Shown: positions 1-6,040 of the stretch, in pieces
Numbering within the stretch: the first letter of the stretch is position 1
Layout of the letters: each line of letters starts with the position of its first letter
DNA from: Actinobacteria bacterium UBA5976
GTDB lineage: Bacteria; Actinomycetota; Actinomycetes; S36-B12; UBA5976
NCBI GenBank assembly: GCA_002430405.1
Contig: DJBM01000112.1
Coordinates: forward strand, 7,769 to 16,736
Length of the DNA: 8,968 bases
Direction: 5' to 3'
The notes under the pieces: generated by a model
What the model was told of the DNA's origin: nothing
What the model saw: only the letters and a program-made list of their open reading frames with translations
Database searches by the model: none
Position numbers and translations under genes: made by a program

Positions 1-257
1 TCGAGTACCGAGTTTCGACCTGCTACCCATTCGATGCCATCGCGATCACGCGGACGACTTACTCGAGTTGAACCTCGCTTCTCAGCTGCCTTTACTGCGG
101 CTCGTTGGCGCTTAGCAGCTGGGTGCTTTTCGCGTTCAGTCGCTTTTGGAGTTGGTCCACGTCCTTCAAGTTTTTGTTTACCTTGACCACCAGATCCCGC
201 GCTGGCTCCCTTTTTAGAAGTTCGAATTGCACCCTTGCGCTTGGAATTGCCAGCCAT
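1..257 (-). CDS. rlmB: 23S rRNA 2'-O-methyltransferase RlmB (TrmH/SpoU family), N-terminal part, cut by window edge
   Basis: Only the first 85 codons are present. The protein starts MAGNSKRKGAIRTSKKG and runs through a Lys/Arg/Gly-rich, probably disordered tail (about residues 1-72, including EGRGPTP and HPAAKRQ) into IEWVAGRNSVL, the start of the SpoU substrate-binding domain. This basic extension is typical of actinobacterial RlmB. The family methylates the 2'-O of a guanosine in 23S rRNA domain V with SAM as donor; the SPOUT catalytic domain lies outside the window. The ATG overlaps the cysS stop by one base (TAATG), and a GGAG at 263-266 sits 5 nt upstream, so the start is well supported. 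It is the last visible gene of the carD-ispD-ispF-cysS operon, the usual place for this gene in actinobacteria. The family call rests on the N-terminus plus synteny, so a paralogous TrmH-type enzyme cannot be fully excluded. Confidence 0.85.
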   Translation of the reverse strand, partial: MAGNSKRKGAIRTSKKGASAGSGGQGKQKLEGRGPTPKATEREKHPAAKRQRAAVKAAEKRGSTRVSRPRDRDGIEWVAGRNSVL

Positions 258-1654
258 TACTTCTCCAAATTCCAGCGCACACCATCTGGTGTGTCTTCTA
301 ATGCGATACCAACATCGCGAAGTGAATCTCGAATTGCATCTGCTGCTTCAAAAGATTTGTTCTCTCTTGCCGCGGTTCGAACCGCAATTGCCTGTTGCAC
401 AAAGTAATCGAGGGCGGTTTCGAGATTTTCAGTATTTTTACCCGATTGATTCCAGGTCTCAGCAAGCGGATCAACACCCAGGATGTCTAACATTTTGCGA
501 ACAGAAGCTAGAGCACCTTTGATTTCAGTTGCCTTGGCCTTGTTGGCTAACAAAGTATTTCCTTCACCCACCACTTCGTGGAGCGCCGCTAGAGCCGCAG
601 GGACATTTAGATCCTCGTTCATTGCGATTTCAAAATCAGCACACATTGGTGTGCTTTTCAGATCTACTTCACCAACAATTGAGTGAGCTCGCATTACAAA
701 ATTTTCAATACGTTGAAATGCAACTGCGGACTCTTGTAGCGAACTATCTGAGAATTCCAAATTACTTCGGTAATGCGCACTGGCTAAATACCAACGTAAT
801 TCAATTGGTCGAACCCGTTTTGCTACTTCCGTTACCACTAATGAATTTCCAAGTGACTTGGACATTTTTTCACCTGCAGTTGTTACCCAAGCATTGTGTA
901 ACCAAAAGTTGGCAAAATTTTGTCCGGCAGCCTTTGATTGCGCAACTTCGTTTTCATGATGCGGAAAAACTAAATCAAGACCTCCACCATGAATATCGAA
1001 AGCATCCCCTAAATATGCCTTCGCCATCGCAGAACATTCAATGTGCCAACCTGGTCGTCCATTGCCCCACGGAGTTGGCCATGAGGGTTCACCTGGTTTC
1101 ACAGATTTCCAAAGTGCAAAATCGCGTGGATCCTTTTTACGAGATTCACCTTCTGAGTCACCAGCGGGAAGCAAATCATCAATTTTTTGTCCAGAAAGTT
1201 TTCCGTAGTCGGCAAAAGAACGAACCTCAAAGTAAACATCGCCATCTGCTTCGTAGGCATGGCCACGTTCAATGAGAGTCTGCATGAGCTCGATCATCTG
1301 CGTGATGTGCCCGGTAGCCCGCGGTTCAACAGTTGGTGGGATGCAACCAAGAATGCTGTAGGCATTTTGAAATTCCCGTTCGTAGTGCGCTGCAACTGCC
1401 CACCACGGACGATTTTCAACAGACTCTTTACCCAAAATCTTGTCATCTATGTCTGTCACGTTTCGCACAAGTGTGACTTCATTACCGTTGTTGCGCAACC
1501 ATCGCGCCAAGACATCAAATGCCACACCGGAACGAATGTGTCCCACATGTGGTGCGGATTGAACTGTCGCGCCACATACGTACATCGACACCTTGCCGTC
1601 AATTAACGGGGTGAATTCTCGGACCGCTCGCGTGGCAGTGTCATAAAGTCGCAC
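257..1654 (-). CDS. cysS: Cysteinyl-tRNA synthetase
   Basis: Class I aminoacyl-tRNA synthetase of 465 aa that charges tRNA-Cys in the cytoplasm. The N-terminus MRLYDTATRAVREF is typical. Visible motifs are the HIGH signature as HVGH (residues 36-39), KMSKS (263-267), the lid segment GWHIECSAM, and zinc ligands that should be C27, C207, H232 and possibly E234 (FPHHENE). After the Rossmann domain comes the helical anticodon-binding part (about 300-465), ending DTPDGVRWNLEK. The length and C-terminal domain match CysS; the mycothiol ligase MshC is a shorter paralog (about 410 aa) normally encoded elsewhere. The start is a GTG with no convincing Shine-Dalgarno, 9 nt after the ispF stop. A TAACCT box exactly 6 nt upstream suggests an additional leaderless transcript. 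The downstream end overlaps rlmB by one base. Nothing looks truncated. Confidence 0.97.
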   Translation of the reverse strand: MRLYDTATRAVREFTPLIDGKVSMYVCGATVQSAPHVGHIRSGVAFDVLARWLRNNGNEVTLVRNVTDIDDKILGKESVENRPWWAVAAHYEREFQNAYSILGCIPPTVEPRATGHITQMIELMQTLIERGHAYEADGDVYFEVRSFADYGKLSGQKIDDLLPAGDSEGESRKKDPRDFALWKSVKPGEPSWPTPWGNGRPGWHIECSAMAKAYLGDAFDIHGGGLDLVFPHHENEVAQSKAAGQNFANFWLHNAWVTTAGEKMSKSLGNSLVVTEVAKRVRPIELRWYLASAHYRSNLEFSDSSLQESAVAFQRIENFVMRAHSIVGEVDLKSTPMCADFEIAMNEDLNVPAALAALHEVVGEGNTLLANKAKATEIKGALASVRKMLDILGVDPLAETWNQSGKNTENLETALDYFVQQAIAVRTAARENKSFEAADAIRDSLRDVGIALEDTPDGVRWNLEK

Positions 1655-1666
1655 GGCTCAAGGTTA
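1655..1666 (-). promoter_or_regulatory. Candidate internal leaderless promoter (-10 box) of cysS
   Basis: On the minus strand TAACCT (1666 to 1661) fits the actinobacterial -10 consensus TAnnnT. It lies 6 nt before the cysS GTG, which would put transcription start at or next to the G of the start codon. It overlaps the ispF TAA stop. No -35 was recognised. A match at this spacing could occur by chance at roughly a few percent per gene, so this is a suggestion supported mainly by the missing ribosome-binding site. Confidence 0.35.
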
Positions 1667-2152
1667 CCGATCTGAGGTTCGTTCTAATAATGCGCAAGCT
1701 ATCGCTGCAACGCCCTCGCCTCGGCCAGTAAGTCCTAAGCCGTCTGATGTAGTGCCTGCCACCGATACCGGAGCGCCAGAAAGTGCTTTTGACATTGCAT
1801 CTTGCGCTTGCTCTCGGCGGGAACCAATTTTTGGAGAATTTGCAATTACCTGAACGCTGACATTAATAATGCGCCAGCCAGCCTCATGAATTAGTCGATT
1901 AACTTCAATAAGCAAAGTTGCGCCAGAAGCGCCTTCCCACTTTGGATCACTGGTTCCAAAGATTGAACCTAAGTCACCTAATCCAGCTGCGGACAGTATC
2001 GCATCACAGGTAGCGTGCGCTGCAACATCGCCATCTGAATGACCTTCACAGCCTTTAGATTCATCTGGCCATGCTAAGCAAGCTAGGTTCATGGGAATCC
2101 CTGAGGCCAAAGGGTGAACATCAACACCCGTACCAACTCGAATGTCACTCAT
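1664..2152 (-). CDS. ispF: 2-C-methyl-D-erythritol 2,4-cyclodiphosphate synthase
   Basis: Fifth enzyme of the MEP pathway: converts 4-diphosphocytidyl-methylerythritol 2-phosphate to the 2,4-cyclodiphosphate with release of CMP. The 162-aa length is normal for this homotrimeric zinc enzyme. Metal ligands are recognisable as D11 and H13 in GTGVDVHP and H46 in SDGDVAAHATCDA, with H38-S39-D40 beside them. The GLGDLGSIFGTSDP segment and the C-terminal signature TTSDGLGLTGRGEGVAA (134-150) are both present. The gene overlaps the end of ispD by 8 nt (ATGAGTGA). A strong GGAGGA at 2158-2163, inside the ispD coding end and 5 nt from the ATG, supports this start and translational coupling. The ispD-ispF pairing is the standard bacterial arrangement; in some other phyla the two are fused, but here they are separate. 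Confidence 0.97.
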   Translation of the reverse strand: MSDIRVGTGVDVHPLASGIPMNLACLAWPDESKGCEGHSDGDVAAHATCDAILSAAGLGDLGSIFGTSDPKWEGASGATLLIEVNRLIHEAGWRIINVSVQVIANSPKIGSRREQAQDAMSKALSGAPVSVAGTTSDGLGLTGRGEGVAAIACALLERTSDR

Positions 2153-2834
2153 GTGAATCCTCCAAGAAACTTAGTGCGTATCTAACGTCAGCCATGGTTG
2201 TAATCTTTATCGCTCGCTCATCGCCAGCAACAGTTTCGACCACTATTCCTAGTGCGTCCATCAATCCCGCATCATCTGTTGCTACTACAGCGGGATCTTC
2301 GTGCGCAAGATCTAATGTTGCTCGATCAAATCCCTGAGGAGTTTGCACTCGGCGCAGTTGATTTCGATCTACGGTCTCAATGGCAATGCCTTGATTGTTC
2401 ACCCGTTTAATTGTGTCCACTAAAGGCAAAACAGGAATTACTGCCTTAGCACCATTTCTGATTGCAGCCACAACATCTTGGGCAACTTTTATTGGGACAA
2501 GTGGGCGCGCTGCATCGTGCACTAAAACTATGGTCACATCTTCTGGAACTTTACGAAGAGCTTTTGCAACTGACTCTTGTCGATGCACGCCACCAGCAAC
2601 TATGTGAATCTCTGCATCCACTTCGGCAAGTTGGATACTTGCTTGCGCTAGTGCATCTTCGGGAACCGAAGCAATAATGATGTCTGCGACCGCACTCATT
2701 GCATGAGCACTGCGGGTTAATAAGGTCAGGCCACCTAATTCCAAAAATGCCTTTGGAACATCCGCACCTAAGCGAACCCCTAAACCAGCGGCAGGAATAA
2801 TTGCCGCCACTCTTCCAGCAGCAGCCTTTGACAT
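2145..2834 (-). CDS. ispD: 2-C-methyl-D-erythritol 4-phosphate cytidylyltransferase
   Basis: Third enzyme of the MEP pathway: transfers CMP from CTP to methylerythritol 4-phosphate. The 229-aa length is typical. The nucleotide-binding signature AAIIPAAGLGVRLG with PKAF (residues 10-30, R21 and K28) opens the Rossmann-like domain. It is followed by GGVHRQESV (81-89), VHDAARP (105-111), DTIKRV (140-145), VQTPQGF (163-169), TDDAGL (186-191) and GDERAIKIT (204-212), all expected of an active cytidylyltransferase. The ATG overlaps the carD TAA by one base (TAATG), and only a distant GAGG is seen 13 nt upstream, so translation probably depends on reinitiation from carD. The 3' end overlaps ispF by 8 nt. 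The gene next door encodes the enzyme two steps later; the intervening kinase gene ispE is not in this window. Confidence 0.97.
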   Translation of the reverse strand: MSKAAAGRVAAIIPAAGLGVRLGADVPKAFLELGGLTLLTRSAHAMSAVADIIIASVPEDALAQASIQLAEVDAEIHIVAGGVHRQESVAKALRKVPEDVTIVLVHDAARPLVPIKVAQDVVAAIRNGAKAVIPVLPLVDTIKRVNNQGIAIETVDRNQLRRVQTPQGFDRATLDLAHEDPAVVATDDAGLMDALGIVVETVAGDERAIKITTMADVRYALSFLEDSHE

Positions 2835-3316
2835 TAGGAAGCTAGAACCTCGTCAAGAGTTTCCCCGGCTCGCACTTCGTCAGTTTTTTCAGCTAGTGCA
2901 ATTTCACTAATTAACTGCGTGCGGGCACGCGCCAACATGCTTTTTTCACCAGTTGATAATGGCTTCTTTTGGGAACGGCGCCATAAGTCGCGCACAACTT
3001 CCGCAACCTTAATTACATCTCCGGAAGAAAGTTTCTCAGTATTTGCCTTAAATCGGCGGGACCAGTTAGCGGGATCCTCTACATATGGCATACGCAAAAC
3101 GCCATAGACCTTTTCCAGGCCTGCTTGACTAGTTACGTCGCGCACGCCGACTAAATCAACATTGTCAGCCGGAACTCGAACCGTTAGATCACTCTGGTGA
3201 ACCTTAAGAACTAAATACTCGCGCTCTTCACCTTTTATAGTTCGTTTTTCTTTAGAAATAATATCTGCGGCGCCATGATGTGGATAGACGACAGTTTCCC
3301 CGACTTTATAAGCCAT
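2834..3316 (-). CDS. carD: RNA polymerase-binding transcription factor CarD
   Basis: Global regulator of 160 aa that binds RNA polymerase beta through an N-terminal Tudor-like domain (about 1-55) and stabilises the open complex, especially at rRNA promoters. The N-terminus MAYKVGETVVYPHHGA and EYLVLKV..LTVRVPA are close to mycobacterial CarD. R25 and R47, linked to RNAP contact in M. tuberculosis CarD, are at the same numbers. W85 in NWSRRFKAN, the residue that wedges into the upstream edge of the bubble, is also at the same number. The C-terminal helical DNA-binding domain carries KVAEVVRDLWRR and ends LDEVLAS, as expected. The ATG has an AAGGA at 3326-3330 with a 9-nt spacer. It is the first gene of the operon and overlaps ispD by one base. 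A candidate extended -10 (TGGTAAACT) lies upstream. Confidence 0.98.
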   Translation of the reverse strand: MAYKVGETVVYPHHGAADIISKEKRTIKGEEREYLVLKVHQSDLTVRVPADNVDLVGVRDVTSQAGLEKVYGVLRMPYVEDPANWSRRFKANTEKLSSGDVIKVAEVVRDLWRRSQKKPLSTGEKSMLARARTQLISEIALAEKTDEVRAGETLDEVLAS

Positions 3317-3344
3317 TTATGCTGATCCTTTGATTACTTGAAAC

Positions 3345-3356
3345 CCAAGTTTACCA
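3345..3356 (-). promoter_or_regulatory. Candidate carD operon promoter (extended -10)
   Basis: On the minus strand TAAACT (3353 to 3348) is preceded by TGG, giving an extended -10 of the form TGnTAnnnT. Transcription would start near 3341, leaving a leader of about 25 nt that contains the AAGGA ribosome-binding site of carD. The -35 position reads CTTCAT, a poor match, which an extended -10 can tolerate. Judged by eye only. Confidence 0.35.
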
Positions 3357-3380
3357 TGCGACACGCCGTAATGAAGCCAC

Positions 3381-3407
3381 GAAAACCCAATAGCCAATGG
3401 GGTTTTC
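3381..3407. repeat. 8-bp inverted repeat between carD and the lipoprotein gene
   Basis: GAAAACCC (3381-3388) is perfectly repeated in inverse as GGGTTTTC (3400-3407) around an 11-nt spacer. It lies in the divergent promoter region, just upstream of the candidate carD promoter and overlapping the candidate -35 of the lipoprotein gene. That placement suggests an operator more than a terminator, since neither gene should be transcribed through it towards its end. The A/T-rich ends and CCC/GGG core would also allow a weak RNA hairpin. Confidence 0.5.
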
Positions 3408-3432
3408 CACTGATTTTTACTCCTGCTAAATT
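3404..3432 (+). promoter_or_regulatory. Candidate promoter of the LpqE-like lipoprotein gene
   Basis: TTTCCA (3404-3409) and TAAATT (3427-3432) are separated by 17 bp and could be -35 and -10 boxes. A start near 3439 would leave a leader of about 100 nt before the ATG at 3537. The -35 is only a 4/6 match, and another TAnnnT (TAGGCT, 3479-3484) closer to the gene lacks a recognisable -35. Tentative. Confidence 0.25.
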
Positions 3433-3536
3433 TGTAAAGCAAGCTGGATGTGGGGTGATTCTTCAATATCCACGCAAGTAGGCTGGTAACTAAAGCCAAT
3501 CAAAATGCGAATTTTCAGCAAAAGAGGACCTTACAT

Positions 3537-4079
3537 ATGCCACGCAAGCAATTAGTAATCGCCATTGTTTTCAGTGCAACCACATTGCTGCTCAGTGGGT
3601 GCGCCGCTGGATTCAACGCTGCAACCAACACCCAACGCGATTCTGGAAATGGCCGAAGTATTGATGTTGGCTCACTTCAAATTCGCAACGCAACTATCGT
3701 CGTTGATCTTGCCGATCCAACGCGAGCGACTGTATTAATGACAATTATCAATAATGATGACGCAGTGGCTGAAATTTTGACAGGCGTTGAAGTTGCCGAA
3801 AATGTTCGGGTAGAGGAATACCTGCTGATAACTCTGCCTGCCAAGAAAGTTCTAAACATTGGTTTTGATTCAGAATATCGAATTGTCCTAACGAGCACAG
3901 CTGGATTTGTGCCTGGTCAATATCTCGATGTTTCATTTATTTTAAAAAGTGGTCAATCCGTTCCACTCTCATTGCTTATAAATGAGAAAACGGGAATCTA
4001 TGCCGATACTGAGATTCCAGCAAAAGCAGTGGTTGTGCCGGAACTTATTGAACCCACTCCGAGCCCCAGCGCTTCGTGA
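3537..4079 (+). CDS. Secreted lipoprotein, LpqE-like by position, without copper-binding residues
   Basis: A 180-aa predicted lipoprotein. The signal peptide has a basic start (MPRK), a hydrophobic core (residues 6-19) and the lipobox LSGC with lipidated Cys at C22. The mature part looks all-beta (GSLQIRNATIVVD, ATVLMTIINND, GQYLDVSFILKSG) and ends in a Pro/Ser-rich tail, PTPSPSAS. Its position divergent from carD, its length and the sequence style match LpqE of mycobacteria (Rv3584, next to Rv3583c carD), a family related to the PCuAC copper-chaperone fold. However, the protein contains no histidine and only one methionine after the start, so the H/M copper site of PCuAC proteins cannot form. 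Function is unknown; it probably sits on the outer face of the cytoplasmic membrane. GAGGA (3524-3528) lies 8 nt before the ATG and supports the start. It converges on the response regulator gene with only 27 nt between the stops. Confidence 0.85.
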   Translation: MPRKQLVIAIVFSATTLLLSGCAAGFNAATNTQRDSGNGRSIDVGSLQIRNATIVVDLADPTRATVLMTIINNDDAVAEILTGVEVAENVRVEEYLLITLPAKKVLNIGFDSEYRIVLTSTAGFVPGQYLDVSFILKSGQSVPLSLLINEKTGIYADTEIPAKAVVVPELIEPTPSPSAS

Positions 4080-4106
4080 AAACTCTTCATGATTATGTTG
4101 GAATAA

Positions 4107-4802
4107 CTAACTGACTTTTACAGACTCGAATCTATATCCCAATCCGCGCACAGTGGTAATCAGCAACGGATTGGCTGGATCGGATTCAATTTTGGAGCGA
4201 AGTCGCTTCACATGTACGTCTAGAGTCTTGCCATCACCGACATAGTCAGAACCCCAAATTCGATCAATTAGTTGGCCCCGCGTTAATACTCTTCCTGAAT
4301 TACGCATAAGGAATTCGAGTAATTCAAATTCCTTTAATGGAAGTAATACCGATTCACCATTCACACTAACTTCATGGCGCTCAAAATTCATTCGAACTGG
4401 ACCAACAGCGACGAAAGCTTGCTCCTCATCTAAGTCCACATCGCCACCCCGGCGAAGTACCGCTTTGATTCGAGCCAATAATTCCCTGGTTGAAAAGGGC
4501 TTAGTTACGTAGTCATCTGCGCCTAGTTCAAGGCCGACAACTTTATCTATTTCAGTATCTTTTGCAGTCAGCATGATCACTGGCGTATTCGATTTGGTGC
4601 GAATGTACTTGCACACTTCTGTTCCAGAAACTTCTGGCAACATTAAATCCAGAAGTACCAAGTCTGGGTTCATTGAATCGAACAACTTAATGCCTTCAGC
4701 GCCGTTGGGCGCCAAGATCACATCAAAACCCTCACGAGAGAGCATGAATTTAAGCGCATCACGAAACGATTCTTCATCTTCGATGACTAGTACTAGCGTC
4801 AT
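4107..4802 (-). CDS. regX3: Response regulator, OmpR/PhoB family, RegX3/PhoP-like
   Basis: DNA-binding output of the phosphate-sensing two-component system, 231 aa. The receiver domain (about 1-118) has acidic residues E8 and D9, phospho-acceptor D52 in LVLLDLMLPEVSG, T79 in IMLTAKD and K101 in VTKPF. The winged-helix OmpR-type effector domain (about 130-229) includes LPLKEFELLEFLMRN, GRVLTRGQLIDRIWG and TLDVHVKRLRSKIE, ending in the hairpin TVRGLGYRFE. No residue expected for phosphorelay is missing. The ATG overlaps the kinase stop by 4 nt (ATGA), and GGAGGT at 4812-4817, 9 nt upstream, provides a good ribosome-binding site, so the two genes are cotranscribed and coupled. The neighbouring phoU and the kinase type identify the pair as the phosphate-starvation system. 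The name regX3 (phoP in Streptomyces) is by similarity and context. A PHO-box-like repeat upstream of the kinase gene may be its autoregulatory site. Confidence 0.93.
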   Translation of the reverse strand: MTLVLVIEDEESFRDALKFMLSREGFDVILAPNGAEGIKLFDSMNPDLVLLDLMLPEVSGTEVCKYIRTKSNTPVIMLTAKDTEIDKVVGLELGADDYVTKPFSTRELLARIKAVLRRGGDVDLDEEQAFVAVGPVRMNFERHEVSVNGESVLLPLKEFELLEFLMRNSGRVLTRGQLIDRIWGSDYVGDGKTLDVHVKRLRSKIESDPANPLLITTVRGLGYRFESVKVS

Positions 4803-5899
4803 TTAACTATTACCTCCGTTGGAGTAACGGCACCATTTAGGTACACAGGGAAACGTAAAGTGAATGTTGAACCTTGACCCACTTTCGACCAAACAACACA
4901 ATCGCCACCATGGTTTGCACAGACATGCTTAACAATTGCTAATCCCAAGCCAGTGCCTCCGGTATCTCGAGATCGCGCTGGGTCAACTCGATAAAACCTC
5001 TCAAAAATTCGACTTAAATCCGCTTCCAGAATTCCTGGTCCCTGATCGGTTACCGAAATTTCGATCATGTCATCATTCCTACGTGCACCTACGCCAACCC
5101 GAGTGTTGTTTGGTGAATACTTAATTGCATTTGAAAGTAAGTTATTGAGAGCTACATTTAATTGATCTTCATCACCAAAAATTTGACCAACATTGATGTC
5201 ATCTGCAACCACTACGTCAATACCTTTTTGTTCAGCCGAGATCTTCGTAGAATCTACTGCTTCATTAATAATGTTGGATACTTCCACAGGTGCTGAATTT
5301 CGAAGTGGTGCGTCACCTTGAACCTGCGACAAAGCAACCAAGTCAGAGATCATTGCAGTTAAGCGCTTAACCTCGATTTGCATCCGCGAAGTAAAGTGAC
5401 GAACTTGTTCAATGTCTGTGTCTGCGGCTTGAATTGCCTCAGCTAGTAACGAAAGTGCGCCTACTGGGGTCTTCAATTCATGAGAAACATTTGCGACAAA
5501 GTCCCGGCGCACATCATTTAATCTGCGTTCTTCGCTTAAGTCTTGCGCAATCACAAGGCTTAAGTTTTCATCAATTGGCGAGACTTGCAACCGTGCTTCC
5601 CACTCGCCTAATCGAGAACCATTGCGGCTAATAGTTACGTCGCGAGTTTGGGTTTTGCGGAGCCTCTGTACTTCTCGATTTAGTGCCTTAAGTTCTACTG
5701 GACCGATTCGATCATTCGCGACTAATCCCATCGCAACACAATTCCCACTGGCGGCAAGCACGTGATCGGAATCATCGACGATTGCGGCCGCATCTGGTAA
5801 GACATCAAGAATTTCGCTGAGTGCAGCAACGCGTTGTGCTTGTTGCGAAATTGCTTTCGTGACTATGTCGTCATTCCCACGATGCAACCCGATTCTCAC
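4799..5899 (-). CDS. senX3: Sensor histidine kinase, SenX3/PhoR-like, apparently without membrane segments
   Basis: With the GTG at 5899 the protein is 366 aa. A PAS-like region (about 25-115, EILDVLPDAAAIVDDSD) leads to a HisKA domain with phospho-accepting H140 in DFVANVSHELKTPVGALSLL. The HATPase domain follows: N-box NLLSNAIKYSP (N257), G1 DQGPG (285-289), FERFYR and G2 GGTGLGLAI (314 onward), ending with the SenX3-like KHV.ANHGG and STFTLRFPV. These are close to mycobacterial SenX3, but that protein begins with hydrophobic membrane helices and here none is seen. The ORF extends to an ATG at 6055, but the extra 52 residues are hydrophilic, would overlap the phoU start and hold no domain. 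An ATG at 5926 has its GAGGAG directly abutting it. GTG 5899 has TATTCT 6 nt upstream, the pattern of leaderless starts, so I prefer it. It overlaps regX3 by 4 nt and diverges from phoU. Kinase identity is secure; the start is moderately sure. Confidence 0.9.
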   Translation of the reverse strand: MRIGLHRGNDDIVTKAISQQAQRVAALSEILDVLPDAAAIVDDSDHVLAASGNCVAMGLVANDRIGPVELKALNREVQRLRKTQTRDVTISRNGSRLGEWEARLQVSPIDENLSLVIAQDLSEERRLNDVRRDFVANVSHELKTPVGALSLLAEAIQAADTDIEQVRHFTSRMQIEVKRLTAMISDLVALSQVQGDAPLRNSAPVEVSNIINEAVDSTKISAEQKGIDVVVADDINVGQIFGDEDQLNVALNNLLSNAIKYSPNNTRVGVGARRNDDMIEISVTDQGPGILEADLSRIFERFYRVDPARSRDTGGTGLGLAIVKHVCANHGGDCVVWSKVGQGSTFTLRFPVYLNGAVTPTEVIVK

Positions 5900-5911
5900 T
5901 CTCCCAGAATA
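5900..5911 (-). promoter_or_regulatory. Candidate leaderless promoter (-10 box) of senX3-regX3
   Basis: TATTCT (5911 to 5906, minus strand) is a good actinobacterial -10 and is followed by six bases (GGGAGA) and then the GTG at 5899. This puts the expected transcription start on the start codon. No Shine-Dalgarno at a usable distance serves this GTG, which agrees with leaderless initiation. No clear -35 is visible. Confidence 0.5.
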
Positions 5912-5925
5912 GAATCTTTTCGGCA

Positions 5926-5943
5926 TCTCCTCGTACCAGGAGG
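5926..5943. repeat. Short inverted repeat in the senX3-phoU intergenic region
   Basis: CTCCT (5927-5931) and AGGAG (5938-5942) face each other across 6 nt, extendable by one G-U pair at the RNA level, and five T residues follow at 5945-5949. On the plus strand it resembles a very short terminator, but no plus-strand gene ends here. Relative to the proposed senX3 start it covers about -28 to -45, the -35 region, so it could equally be part of a regulatory site or chance. Confidence 0.25.
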
Positions 5944-5949
5944 ATTTTT

Positions 5950-5992
5950 GTAACTGAATGTTAACCCCGAAGTTGCCTAATGTTTCACTGAT
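5950..5992 (+). promoter_or_regulatory. PHO-box-like array of GTT-led repeats (possible RegX3 site)
   Basis: Four short units begin with GT or GTT at 5950 (GTAACTGAAT), 5960 (GTTAACCCCGAA), 5972 (GTTGCCTAAT) and 5982 (GTTTCACTGAT), with steps of 10, 12 and 10 nt. PhoB/PhoP/RegX3 regulators bind tandem repeats of about 11 nt, led in actinobacteria by GTTCACC-like halves. The array lies about 51-93 nt upstream of the proposed senX3 start and 62-104 nt upstream of phoU, fitting autoregulation by RegX3. The match to GTTCACC is imperfect in every unit, so this is a candidate only. Confidence 0.4.
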
Positions 5993-6040
5993 CGCCTCGA
6001 TTATTGGTTTAAAACAACGTTGATGTTGGCATAGCCCTAT

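Noticed and set aside
529..1275. A 248-codon open frame on the plus strand inside cysS
   Set aside because: It is fully antisense to a well-conserved synthetase, its translation has no recognisable domain, and no ribosome-binding site or promoter was seen. The same holds for the plus-strand frame at 1187-1606.
257..1654. MshC (mycothiol ligase) instead of CysS
   Set aside because: Mycothiol synthesis is implied by mshA, and MshC is a CysS paralog. However, the 465-aa length, the full C-terminal anticodon region and the ispF/rlmB neighbours fit CysS.
3317..3499. A 60-codon minus-strand frame directly upstream of carD
   Set aside because: It ends right at the carD start but covers the probable carD promoter, the carD ribosome-binding site and the inverted repeat. 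The translation resembles no known family.
4080..4106. A terminator between the convergent lipoprotein and regX3 genes
   Set aside because: The 27-nt gap and its flanks show no stem longer than about 3 bp and no T run after a stem.
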